From an uncultured Roseateles sp. (GTDB taxonomy: Bacteria; Pseudomonadota; Gammaproteobacteria; Burkholderiales; Burkholderiaceae_C), in contig NZ_OY729424.1 of assembly GCF_963422335.1 (NCBI RefSeq), forward strand, positions 6,200,001 to 6,264,000: 64,000 nucleotides of DNA, read 5' to 3'. This document shows, in pieces, positions 57,076 to 64,000 of this stretch. A program made the translations under genes and the position numbers. Under the pieces are notes generated by a model. It worked only from the letters and a program-made list of their open reading frames with translations. It searched no databases and was not told where the DNA came from. Every line of letters begins with the position of its first letter. Position 1 is the stretch's first letter.

Positions 57076-57510
57076 TCAGCCGTCCGCCCAGGGCCGCAGC
57101 TCTTCGGGACGCTGGCGCACATAGGCCAGCACTTGACGGCGCCTTGCAGGGCCGCGCTTGCCATCGTCGCTGGCGCCGGCCTCGCCGAAGAATTCGGGCG
57201 CCACGTCCTCGATGCGTTCGTCAATGCCACGCCACAGCTTCTTCATGCCATGCACCGAGACCTCCAGCGCCTGCATCAGATAGTCGTCGCTGTCATCGAA
57301 CAGGCTCAACCACAGCAGACGGCGCTGCGCTGCCGAAAACCGGCACGGCGCCGGCAGGGCCTGACGCAAGCCCGGCTCCAGATCCAGCCATGGCGGCAGC
57401 AGGGCCATGCACTCGACCAGGTCGCGCCGACTCAGGGAGCGCGCTCGCATGCGCGGTATGTGTCGGCTTGCTGAGTCAACAGGCATGGCTCTCCTCATGG
57501 CATCAGCCAA
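57076..57510 (-). CDS. LuxR-HTH paralogue 4, internally deleted
   Basis: A 144-aa protein keeping only the two ends of the paralogue: the N-terminal block (SRRDLVECMALLPPWLDLEP) runs directly into CRFSAAQRRLLWLSLFDDSD, the HTH and the conserved C-terminus. About 190 central residues are missing while the frame stays open. It is the promoter-proximal copy of the array. It could be a decayed gene or a functional HTH-only form that competes with the full-length copies. Start uncertain: ATG at 57510 or 57486. Confidence 0.65.
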   Translation of the reverse strand: MADAMRRAMPVDSASRHIPRMRARSLSRRDLVECMALLPPWLDLEPGLRQALPAPCRFSAAQRRLLWLSLFDDSDDYLMQALEVSVHGMKKLWRGIDERIEDVAPEFFGEAGASDDGKRGPARRRQVLAYVRQRPEELRPWADG

Positions 57511-57600
57511 GTTCGCGACCGGACTGACGGCCGAAATCGACGCCGATTATAGGGAGGGCTCAGGCCCGGCGGAGCCTGCCGCCGGCCACGGCTCGCCGTG

Positions 57601-58590
57601 CTACGGGTGTGCCAGCACGGCCCCGAGACCCGCCAGCCAGGGGCTGGTCGGCAGCAGGGTTTCGGCCCGGGAGAAGCCAGCCTCCAGGCACCAGCCCTTG
57701 CAATCGGCGGCGCTGAAGGCAACGGCGTCGCCGAGCTCGAGCAGCAGATTGAGCGAGGCCAGCAGACCGGCGGCATCGCGCCGGCGTTCGTCATCGATCA
57801 GACGATCCAGCACCAGCAGGGCGCCCGTGGCGGGCAGGCTGGCTCGAGCGCGTTTCAGCAGCGCCTGCTTCTGCGCCAGCGTGCAGGCATGCAGCAGGCT
57901 GACGATAAGCAGCTCCGCCGACGGCCAGTCCGGCGCGGACAGGTCCAGCGGTAGCGCGCTGACCCGCTCGCACAGACCGCTGGTAGCGATGCGCGCGCGG
58001 GCCGCCTCGGTCGGTGCGGGCAGGTCCAGGCTGCAGCAGGTCAGGCCCGGATGCTGGGTGGCAAGTTGCAGGCTCAGGCCCGCCCTGCCGCCGCCCAGGT
58101 GGACCACCCGCCGCAGCGCGGCAAAGTCCAGCCGCTCGCCCAAGGCCTCGGCCAGCGGCGCCGGATCATCCCAGCACAGAGCCAGGCCGGTGGGACCGGC
58201 GGCCTCGCCTCCACTCTGGGCCCGGCCGGTGCGCAAGGCCTCGCCCAGCCGGACCCAAAGGGCCTGCCCACGTCCGTGGGCCCGGGCCAGGTCCTGGCCG
58301 ATGTAGGCGGCGCTGTGGCTATCGAGAAAGCGGCTGCTCTCCCGGGTGTTGAGATAGACCGCGTCGCCGTCATCGCCCTCGCGCTCCAGCAGGCCCAGGG
58401 CCACCAGGGCGTCGGGCAGGTCGGGGGTGGCGCGGCCGCTCAGGCCCAGCGCCCGTCGCAGCTGCCGGGCAGAGCGCGGGCCCTTGCCCAGCTCGGTGAA
58501 CAGGCCCAGCTCGATCGCCGTGACCAGGGTCTGGGCCGCGTAAAGGCCCTGCCCCAGCTGAAGAATGCGCTCGGGCGACAGCGTATGCAT
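57601..58590 (-). CDS. SAM-dependent O-methyltransferase (acetylserotonin/hydroxyneurosporene type)
   Basis: A 329-aa methyltransferase. N-terminal winged-helix dimerisation domain (LGQGLYAAQTLVTAIELGLF; ALVALGLLEREGDDGDAVYL) and a C-terminal Rossmann domain with the SAM motif VVHLGGGRAGLSLQLA; LLVLDRLIDDERRRDAAGLL is the catalytic-region equivalent. The usual catalytic His of plant-type enzymes is not obvious. The ATG at 58588-58590 is used. It lies 19 bp after the LuxR gene and 90 bp before the paralogue array, all on one strand. Confidence 0.85.
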   Translation of the reverse strand: MHTLSPERILQLGQGLYAAQTLVTAIELGLFTELGKGPRSARQLRRALGLSGRATPDLPDALVALGLLEREGDDGDAVYLNTRESSRFLDSHSAAYIGQDLARAHGRGQALWVRLGEALRTGRAQSGGEAAGPTGLALCWDDPAPLAEALGERLDFAALRRVVHLGGGRAGLSLQLATQHPGLTCCSLDLPAPTEAARARIATSGLCERVSALPLDLSAPDWPSAELLIVSLLHACTLAQKQALLKRARASLPATGALLVLDRLIDDERRRDAAGLLASLNLLLELGDAVAFSAADCKGWCLEAGFSRAETLLPTSPWLAGLGAVLAHP

Positions 58591-58609
58591 CGTCGTGGCC
58601 CGCTGCGGC

Positions 58610-59161
58610 TCAAGGCCGGGCCCGCAGCCAGGCAGCGGCCTGGCCGCGCGAACTCGCGCCGAGCTTGTTGAGGATATTCGCCACATGGCGCTTGACCGTG
58701 TGCGGGCTCAGGTCAAAGGCGCGGGCGATCAGCTTGTTGCTCTCGCCGGCCGCCAGCCGCTGCAGCACCTCCAGCTCGCGCGGGCTCAGCGACTCCAGCG
58801 CATCGGTCGGTTGCGGCGGGGGCGCAACCGTTTGCGCAGGGCTTGGCAACGGCGTGGCTGACGGCAGTTGATCGCCCTGCAGGGCGGCCTGGTTGCGCAG
58901 GGTCTGGACCAGCATCGCATCCAGGGTCTCGGGCTGGGCCACACGGGCCAGCGTTTCGGAGAAGACCTGCAGCAGCGCGCGCTGGATCTCCTCATACAGA
59001 TCCGCCTGCCGCAAGAACGCCGAGGCCGACACGCCCACCTTGGCACTGTGCATCTGCGGCGCCTGCAGACCGTGCTGGTACTGCGCCCAGCTGATGCGCT
59101 GGCCCATGGGAGTGCCCTGGCTGGCGGACAGTTCAGACACCGAGTCGAGTTGTTCGTTCAT
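58610..59161 (-). CDS. LuxR-family transcriptional regulator
   Basis: A 183-aa protein: helical N-terminal region of unknown type (residues 1-115, with FLRQADLYEEIQRALLQVFS), Pro/Gln linker, and a canonical C-terminal GerE HTH, LSPRELEVLQRLAAGESNKL then FDLSPHTVKRHVANILNKLG. No receiver or autoinducer domain. First gene of the unit leading into the methyltransferase and the four paralogues, and preceded by a 450-bp intergenic region shared with the PAS-GGDEF gene. Confidence 0.9.
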   Translation of the reverse strand: MNEQLDSVSELSASQGTPMGQRISWAQYQHGLQAPQMHSAKVGVSASAFLRQADLYEEIQRALLQVFSETLARVAQPETLDAMLVQTLRNQAALQGDQLPSATPLPSPAQTVAPPPQPTDALESLSPRELEVLQRLAAGESNKLIARAFDLSPHTVKRHVANILNKLGASSRGQAAAWLRARP

Positions 59162-59611
59162 TGCATCACTCCTGATAGCGGCAGTTGGGCAGCTCTACCG
59201 CCTCGCGATGATTTCGCGTGCCTGCTGTCCACTTCAACCTGGGTCGCATCGTAAAAACCCGGAGCCGTGTTGCAAATACTCAAAAAGATACCCCCCACCG
59301 AAATGCGGTCGAAACACGGGCCTCGGGCGCCGGTGTCGAACCCGCCCACACCCCCCGTCGGAGTCCATGCTTCATAGGGAAAACCATCGCTACGGTGATG
59401 CTGGCCGGCGACTGCATCCCCTGACTTGCCGCCGGTTTGTACCAATTGTTTCAATCGTTCAGGGCGCGTTAAGTGCTTGACGGCTTGAGCACCTTTTTTG
59501 CATGCAGGCGGGGGGTATGAAGCCGGCACCACTTGACCTATGCTGAGGGCGCTCCTGACGTGCACCGGCGTCGCGGAGGAGGAGCACCAAGACTCATGTC
59601 CAAGGTGACTC
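59162..59611. other. Structured 450-bp intergenic region between LuxR and PAS-GGDEF genes
   Basis: No gene that I can support. Plus-strand structures: hairpin CATCGC-TACG-GTGATG (59385-59400, a UACG tetraloop); a longer pairing CCGGCG (59405-59410) with CGCCGG (59430-59435); then a terminator at 59473-59499. A 9-bp inverted pair ATACCCCCC (59288-59296) and GGGGGGTAT (59510-59518) brackets the region, one copy near each divergent gene. It may encode a small RNA or leader and hold the control sites for both genes. Confidence 0.5.
59473..59499 (+). terminator. Terminator hairpin inside the intergenic region
   Basis: GTGCTTGA (59473-59480), loop CGGC, TTGAGCAC (59485-59492): 8-bp stem including two G-U pairs, then C and six T residues. 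It has no annotated gene upstream on the plus strand, so it would end either a small RNA or an attenuated leader of the downstream PAS-GGDEF gene. Confidence 0.6.
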
Positions 59612-61882
59612 ATGCCTGCTCATCAGATCCGGCGCCTGCACCGCAGCCTCTTGTGGCTGGGTTGGGTGACGCCTCTGCTGGGTCTGCTGGTGGTGCTGGC
59701 CGGCTGGACCTTTCTGCTCAGCACCCTGGCGGCCGAGCGTCGGCTGGTCGAGTCCGAGGCCTTCACCCGCGTGCGCGGCCTCGCCCAGGCTTTCGAGGAA
59801 CAGATATTGGGCACCCTGCAGCAGGTGGATCAGACCACCCGCTTCGTCGCCCTCGAGGTCGCAGGCCGCAGCAAGCCCGTCGAGCTGGAGGCACTGCTGC
59901 ACGAGGCGCTGCTGGGCCAGCCCCGCCTGATCGGCATCTGCGTCACCGACGCCGGCGGCAAGGTGATCGCCTCCAGCGGTGTGCTGCTCCGGCGCGACTG
60001 GGCGGCACACGAGGCCTTCACTCTGCACGCCCAGGGGCAGGTCAAGGGCCTGCTGATCGCCAAGCCCGAGCCGGGACCCTCACCTCAGACCTGGATGCTG
60101 CAGATGAGCCGACGGCTGACCAAGGCCGATGCAGGCTTTGCCGGCGTGGTGCTGGTGACGGCGGATCCCAGCTACTTCACCGACTTCTACAACCGCGAGC
60201 AACTGGGCGAGCAGGGCTTGATCAGCTTTGTCGGCCGTGACTGGGTGGTGCGCGCGCGGCGCTCCGGCGACCGCGTCTGGCACGGCGCCTCGGCGGGCAG
60301 CGTGTTTCTGGCGGCGCAGGTCGCCAGCGCGCCTGCAGGCACCTACAAGACCAGCAGCACGCTGGACCATGTGTCGCGTCTGCTGGCCTACCGGGCACTC
60401 AAAGGCTACCCCTTCGTCGTCGTCACCGGACTGGCCGAGGCCGAGGTGTTCGCCGACCACGAGTCGCGTCGCGAGCGCCTGCTCTGGGTGTTTGCGCTGG
60501 GCAGCGGGCTGCTGCTGCTGGCCTTTGCCAGCCTGCACCTGATGACGGGCCGGGTGCGCCAGAGCCAGCAGGCCGCGCAGCGCTCACGGGTGCAGTTCGA
60601 GGCCGCCTCGGATGCCAGCCTGGACGCCTTCTGGATACTGTGCGCCGTGCGCGGCGCGCAGGGCCAGGTCACCGACTTCCGCTTCGAGCACTGCAATGAG
60701 CGCGGCGCCAGGCTGCTGCGCCGGCCCAAGGGCCGCATCGTCGGCCGCCTGCGCGGCGAGGTGCTGGGCAGCTACCAGGAGCCCGGCTTCTTCGAGCTGT
60801 TCTGCAAGGTCATGGACCGGCGGGAGCCGGCCGAGACCGAGTCGGTGGCCGTCACCCCCGAGGGCGAGCGCCTGACCCTGTTGCACCAGATCGTGCCGGT
60901 CGGTGACGGCGTGGCCCTGACCACCCGCGACATCAGCGCCGCCCGTGCCCACGAACGCGAAGTGCTGGCCTCGCAGCAGGCGCTGCGCGAGGCCGATCAG
61001 CGCGTGCGCCTGCTGACCGACAGCATCCCGGCGCTGATCAGCCAGTTCGACGCCCAGGGCCGCATCGTCTTTGCCAACCGCCATTGCGCCGAGCTCTACG
61101 GCTACAGCCCGGCCGCGCTGATCGGCAAGACGCTGATCGAGGTGCGCGGCGAGGAGGGCTGGGCCCAGTTGCGGGCCCATGTCGAGCGGGTGCTGGGCGG
61201 CGAGGCGGTCAGTTTCGAGAGCCATGCCTGGATGGACGGCGAGCTGCACTTCTTCCAGCAGCACTATGTGCCCGATCGCTCGCAGCAGGGCGAGGTGATG
61301 GGCTTCCACTCGGTGTCGATGGATGTCAGCGCGCTGAAGAAGGTCGAGCGCCAGCTGCTCGCGCTGAGCCGCACCGACACCCTGACCGGCTTGCCCAACC
61401 GGCGCCTGTTCGACGAGAAGCTGGCCGATGCCGTGCTGCGCCAGCAGCGCAGCCGCCAGCCGCTGGCCCTGCTGTTCCTGGACATCGACCGCTTCAAAAG
61501 CATCAACGACCGGCTGGGCCATGCCAGCGGCGACGCCGTGCTGGTCGAGTTCGCGCAGCGGCTGAAGCAGGCGGTGCGCGGCTGCGACACGGTGGCCCGG
61601 CTGGCCGGCGACGAATTCGTGGTGCTGCTCGAAGGCCTGCACGGCGATGCCGAGGCCCAGGCCATTGCCGCCAAGATCGTGTCCGCGATGCAGCGCCCGT
61701 TCGAGCTGGCCGGTGGGCGCCTGGAGGTCACGACCAGCATAGGCGTGGGTTTTCATGGCGGTGCCGATCTGCCGCCGGCGGCCCTGCTGCAACTGGCCGA
61801 CCAGGCGCTCTACGAGGCCAAGCATGCGGGGCGCAACACCTTCAGAGTCGCCAGCGCGCCCGCTCCCCTGTCGGATTCGTGA
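59612..61882 (+). CDS. Cache-PAS-GGDEF membrane sensor diguanylate cyclase
   Basis: A 756-aa inner-membrane signalling protein. TM1 about 13-35, extracytoplasmic Cache-like sensor (about 40-285, with IGICVTDAGGKVIASSGVLL), TM2 about 292-312, two PAS domains (about 325-440, degenerate; and 455-575, IPALISQFDAQGRIVFANRH), then GGDEF (about 585-745). Active signature LAGDEFVVLL and substrate motif IDRFKSINDRLGHASGD are intact; an I-site RGCD lies five residues before AGDEF. Reads out an external ligand as c-di-GMP synthesis. Preceded by the structured intergenic region. Confidence 0.92.
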   Translation: MPAHQIRRLHRSLLWLGWVTPLLGLLVVLAGWTFLLSTLAAERRLVESEAFTRVRGLAQAFEEQILGTLQQVDQTTRFVALEVAGRSKPVELEALLHEALLGQPRLIGICVTDAGGKVIASSGVLLRRDWAAHEAFTLHAQGQVKGLLIAKPEPGPSPQTWMLQMSRRLTKADAGFAGVVLVTADPSYFTDFYNREQLGEQGLISFVGRDWVVRARRSGDRVWHGASAGSVFLAAQVASAPAGTYKTSSTLDHVSRLLAYRALKGYPFVVVTGLAEAEVFADHESRRERLLWVFALGSGLLLLAFASLHLMTGRVRQSQQAAQRSRVQFEAASDASLDAFWILCAVRGAQGQVTDFRFEHCNERGARLLRRPKGRIVGRLRGEVLGSYQEPGFFELFCKVMDRREPAETESVAVTPEGERLTLLHQIVPVGDGVALTTRDISAARAHEREVLASQQALREADQRVRLLTDSIPALISQFDAQGRIVFANRHCAELYGYSPAALIGKTLIEVRGEEGWAQLRAHVERVLGGEAVSFESHAWMDGELHFFQQHYVPDRSQQGEVMGFHSVSMDVSALKKVERQLLALSRTDTLTGLPNRRLFDEKLADAVLRQQRSRQPLALLFLDIDRFKSINDRLGHASGDAVLVEFAQRLKQAVRGCDTVARLAGDEFVVLLEGLHGDAEAQAIAAKIVSAMQRPFELAGGRLEVTTSIGVGFHGGADLPPAALLQLADQALYEAKHAGRNTFRVASAPAPLSDS

Positions 61883-61987
61883 GCCGCTGTAGGCCTCGTC
61901 CGACCCGAAAGGGCGCGCCCGTCCGATGTCATTCAACCAGCTTGCGGCGTGCAATCGGGAGGTCCCTCATTTCCCTGGAGTGCCCCC

Positions 61988-62389
61988 ATGAATGCCTCAC
62001 GCACCGCCTTCGCCCTGCCTCTTTGCGCCGCCCTGCTCGCCAGCCTGCTGGTGTTCGACGCCCAGGCCGCCAGCGCCCAGCAGCGCTACCTCAGCGAGCG
62101 CGCCGCCTGCCTGAACGGCAGCTCCAGCCAGGACCGCGCCACCTGCCTCAAGGAGGCCGGGGCAGCGCTGGCCGAGGCCCGCAAATCGCGGCAGCCCGAA
62201 GCCCAGCCCGACTACCGCGCCAATGCCCTGCTGCGCTGCGATCGCCAGCCCGAAGCCGACCGGCTCGACTGCCGCCGCCTGGTGCTGGGTGCTGGCAGCA
62301 GCAGCGGCAGCGTGGCCGAGGGCGCCGTCGTGCGCGAACTGGTGACACGCACCGTCAGCCAGCCGGGCAGCGCGGCCTCAGCCCCCTGA
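61988..62389 (+). CDS. Small exported Cys-containing protein of unknown function
   Basis: A 133-aa protein: signal peptide residues 1-27 (cleavage after AQA), then a short mature domain with paired cysteines (RAACLNGSSSQDRATCLKEA and LLRCDRQPEADRLDCRRLVL) that look like two disulfide-linked helical hairpins, then a flexible Ser/Val tail. Similar small periplasmic proteins are common in Burkholderiales; function unknown. GGAG sits 10 bases before the ATG. Confidence 0.7.
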   Translation: MNASRTAFALPLCAALLASLLVFDAQAASAQQRYLSERAACLNGSSSQDRATCLKEAGAALAEARKSRQPEAQPDYRANALLRCDRQPEADRLDCRRLVLGAGSSSGSVAEGAVVRELVTRTVSQPGSAASAP

Positions 62390-62422
62390 GCTTGGCGGGC
62401 GGGCCGTGCCGGCGGCGGAATA

Positions 62423-62438
62423 CTGTATTTATAATCAG
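62423..62438. promoter_or_regulatory. LexA (SOS) box overlapping a -10 element
   Basis: CTGTATTTATAATCAG fits the CTG-N10-CAG LexA operator with an AT-rich centre. A perfect -10 hexamer TATAAT (62430-62435) lies inside it, so LexA binding would block the promoter. It is 28 bp upstream of the nuclease-like gene start and is the only such site I noticed. Confidence 0.8.
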
Positions 62439-62465
62439 GCCCCGTCGCGCATCCGCAGGCCTGCC

Positions 62466-63278
62466 ATGGCTGAGCCCCAAGCCGTCAACCCACCGCCTCT
62501 GCCCCGCACCCACCGCACCCGCCTGATGCAGATCTGGCGCTCGGCGGGCTGGCCCTGCAAGGACGCCATCGAGATCGATCTGCTCGCCGCCGGCATGGTC
62601 ACCCTGCATGACTCGGCCGAGGGCCGCGAGACGCTGAAGCTCAGCCAGGCCGGTATCCGGTGGCTGGCGGCCGAACGCCTGCGCAACCAGCGCGCCCTGA
62701 GCCCGCATGACCGGCTGGCGCTGAAGATGGCCGCGCAGCTGATGGACGCGGGCCGCATCGTCTGGCGCGAGCTGTCGCTGCGCGCCCAAATCGAAGCCCC
62801 GACAGCGCCGCAGGTTCAGGAAGCTTCGCCGCTGTGGCCCGACGCGGATGCGGTCGAAGCCCGCGCCAAGGCGCCCTGGCGCATCGCCCGGCCCGATCTG
62901 TTCTCGGTGCGCAACACCAGCGTCGAGGCCTATCTGCAGCCGCTGGTGCACGAGATCAAGGTCAGCCGCGCCGACCTGCTGTCCGACCTGCGCCATGACG
63001 CCAAGCGCCAGTCCTACCAATGGCTCAGCTGCGAGTGCCACTATGTGTTCCCGGCGGGCATCGCCGAGGCCGACGAGATACCGGAGGCCTTCGGCATCTG
63101 GCTGCTGCATGGCGACATCGACGGCGGCCGGCTGGAGCCGCTGCGCCCGGCCCGCCACAGCTCCTGTACCCTGCCCTTTGCCGTCTGGCTGGCCCTGGCC
63201 AAGGCCACGCCGCTGCAGGCCGAGGGCGTGGGCGGGCAGGCTCAGCTGGGCGCCGACGACAGCTCGGACCTGCCTTGA
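62466..63278 (+). CDS. MmcB-like PD-(D/E)XK nuclease-family protein
   Basis: A 270-aa cytoplasmic protein. A winged-helix-like N-terminus (TRLMQIWRSAGWPCKDAIEI; LKLSQAGIRWLAAERLRNQR) precedes a restriction-fold core: RPDLF, then HEIKVSRADLLSDLRHDAKR (E-x-K), then YQWLSCECHYVFPAGI, the order expected for PD-(D/E)XK nucleases related to the MmcB DNA-repair family. Under a LexA box; overlaps the helicase start by 4 bases. Endonuclease role is inferred. Confidence 0.75.
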   Translation: MAEPQAVNPPPLPRTHRTRLMQIWRSAGWPCKDAIEIDLLAAGMVTLHDSAEGRETLKLSQAGIRWLAAERLRNQRALSPHDRLALKMAAQLMDAGRIVWRELSLRAQIEAPTAPQVQEASPLWPDADAVEARAKAPWRIARPDLFSVRNTSVEAYLQPLVHEIKVSRADLLSDLRHDAKRQSYQWLSCECHYVFPAGIAEADEIPEAFGIWLLHGDIDGGRLEPLRPARHSSCTLPFAVWLALAKATPLQAEGVGGQAQLGADDSSDLP

Positions 63279-64000
63279 GCTGCGTCGTTGCGGTGCGCGC
63301 GCTGTGCGAGTTCACCGCCAAGCAGGGCGATCTGGACCTGCGCTTCACGCCCGCGCCCTCGTCACAGGAAGGCATCGAGGGCCATCAGCTGGTGGCGGCA
63401 AGACGCGGCCCCGGCTATGAGGCCGAGCTGAGCCTGGAGGGCAGCCACAAGACCCTGCGCGTGCGCGGCCGCGCCGATGGCTATGACCCGGTCACCAAGC
63501 GCCTCGAGGAGGTCAAGACCTTCAAGGGCCGGCTGGAGGCGCAACCCGACTCGCACCGCCAGCTGCACTGGGCGCAGCTGAAGGTCTATGGCGCGCTGCT
63601 GTGCCAAAAAATAGGCTTGGCCGGTCTGAGCGAGCTGCAGCTGGCCCTGGTCTATTTCAACGTCGCCAGCCAGCAGGAGACGGTGCTGACCCAGCGCTGC
63701 AGCGCCGCCGAGCTGCAACAGCATTTCGAGTCGCTGTGCGAGCGCTTTCTGGCCTGGGCCGAGCAGGAGCAGGCCCACCGCGAAGCGCGCGATGCGGCGC
63801 TGACGGCGCTGCAGTTTCCGTTCGACGGCTTTCGCGACGGCCAGCGCGCGCTGGCCGAGGCGGTGTACCGTGCCGCCAGCAACGGCCGCTGCCTGCTCGC
63901 CCAAGCGCCCACCGGCATAGGCAAGACGGTGGGCACGCTGTTCCCGTTGCTGAAAGCCGCGCCGGCACAGCAGCTGGACAAGATCTTCTTCCTCGCCGCC
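63275..64000 (+). CDS. Nuclease-helicase of the DinG/XPD type (C-terminus outside window)
   Basis: The visible 242 residues begin at TTG 63275 (overlapping the previous stop, TTGA) with VVAVRALCEFTAKQGDLDLR. A PD-(D/E)XK-like segment RGRADGYDPVTKRLEEVKTF (D ... E-x-K) is followed by FPFDGFRDGQRALAEAVYRA and Walker A APTGIGKTVGTLFP. This matches bacterial DinG/YoaA-like superfamily 2 helicases with an N-terminal Cas4/RecB-type nuclease module. Translationally coupled to the upstream nuclease-like gene and presumably SOS-induced with it. GTG at 63293 is an alternative start. Confidence 0.85.
   Translation, partial: MSCVVAVRALCEFTAKQGDLDLRFTPAPSSQEGIEGHQLVAARRGPGYEAELSLEGSHKTLRVRGRADGYDPVTKRLEEVKTFKGRLEAQPDSHRQLHWAQLKVYGALLCQKIGLAGLSELQLALVYFNVASQQETVLTQRCSAAELQQHFESLCERFLAWAEQEQAHREARDAALTALQFPFDGFRDGQRALAEAVYRAASNGRCLLAQAPTGIGKTVGTLFPLLKAAPAQQLDKIFFLAA

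Larger units (their letters stand above)
54119..57510 (-). repeat. Fourfold tandem gene repeat, about 985-bp period
   Basis: The four gene ends at 54119, 55101, 56084 and 57076 are 982, 983 and 992 bp apart. The roughly 300 bp that encode the HTH and C-terminus are strongly conserved at the DNA level in every copy (for example CTGGCGCACATAGGCCAGCA on the plus strand near each stop). The arrangement indicates successive unequal duplication followed by an internal deletion in copy 4. Confidence 0.85.

Noticed and set aside
54119..57510. Reading the tandem array as an insertion sequence or transposase group
   Set aside because: No DDE/HUH motifs, terminal inverted repeats or target duplications; the copies are direct gene duplications.
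59330..59380. tRNA-like TTCGA segment
   Set aside because: A GGGTTCGA stretch on the minus strand lacks a complete T arm, anticodon arm and acceptor pairing.
59370..59445. Possible c-di-GMP-I or cobalamin riboswitch before the PAS-GGDEF gene
   Set aside because: A GGGAA, a GGTG and a GACTGCA element look superficially similar, but the conserved cores (GCAAAGCC of GEMM; B12 box with correct spacing) are absent.
59158..59613. 151-residue minus-strand reading frame in the LuxR/PAS-GGDEF intergenic region
   Set aside because: No recognisable domain, no ribosome site, it ends 4 bases inside the LuxR start and it runs through the terminator and hairpins. A 68-residue plus-strand frame at 59218-59424 was rejected for the same reasons.

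Overview
The window is high-GC, densely coding bacterial chromosome. Several things point to a betaproteobacterium of the order Burkholderiales, most likely the Rubrivivax/Leptothrix/Roseateles group: the gene order ABC transporter-bolA-hisG-hisD, a TctABC tricarboxylate transporter, a PEP-CTERM protein, polyhydroxyalkanoate and wax-ester genes, and many c-di-GMP proteins. This placement is inferred from gene content and order, not from a marker gene. I see no rRNA, tRNA, CRISPR array, insertion sequence or prophage.

Layout. 1-11 kb (mostly minus strand): a DUF3369/degenerate-GGDEF regulator cut by the window edge, then a histidine operon. It reads ABC ATPase, ABC permease, bolA, hisG, hisD, then a break holding a plus-strand chemoreceptor and a toxin-antitoxin pair, then hisC, hisB, hisH, hisA and a terminator. 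11-20 kb (plus strand): a PEP-CTERM protein, a TetR regulator, a TPR protein, a PhnD-like binding protein, and a catabolic block of an oxalyl-CoA-synthetase-like ligase, TctC-TctB-TctA and a ketopantoate-reductase-like enzyme, met by a fumarylacetoacetase-family hydrolase on the minus strand. 20.7-29.8 kb: a wax ester/triacylglycerol synthase divergent from an acyl-CoA-binding protein, a PHA-system protein, an aminopeptidase lipoprotein, a molybdopterin oxidoreductase, an amino-acid-type binding protein and two peptidases.

29.8-37.8 kb: an overlapping lipid-phosphate operon (acidic peptide, lipid kinase, metallophosphoesterase, PAP2-YihY fusion) whose first start codon lies inside a perfect 13-bp hairpin; then DUF1415, a VTT membrane protein, feoA-feoB with a small Cys-rich partner and a probable Fur box, and a DUF1134 protein. 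37.8-42.1 kb: envelope and stress genes (BON, DUF1328, glycine zipper) around a CHASE3 kinase/LuxR-type response-regulator pair. 42.2-53.3 kb: thioesterase, aquaporin, FKBP isomerase, isochorismatase-family hydrolase, GlxA-type regulator, YpfJ protease, diguanylate cyclase, a large animal-type haem peroxidase lipoprotein, TauE permease and dihaem cytochrome c.

53.3-64 kb: the least familiar part. A hemerythrin-like gene follows four tandem paralogues with a LuxR-like helix-turn-helix at the C-terminus; one of the four is an internal-deletion form. Upstream lie an O-methyltransferase, a LuxR-type regulator, a 450-bp structured intergenic region and a PAS-GGDEF sensor. The window ends in a LexA-box-controlled operon of a PD-(D/E)XK-like nuclease and a nuclease-helicase that runs off the edge.

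The observations I rate highest are the tandem LuxR-HTH paralogue array, the toxin-antitoxin module coupled to hisC inside a split his operon, the start-codon hairpin before the lipid-phosphate operon, and the SOS-controlled nuclease/helicase pair.
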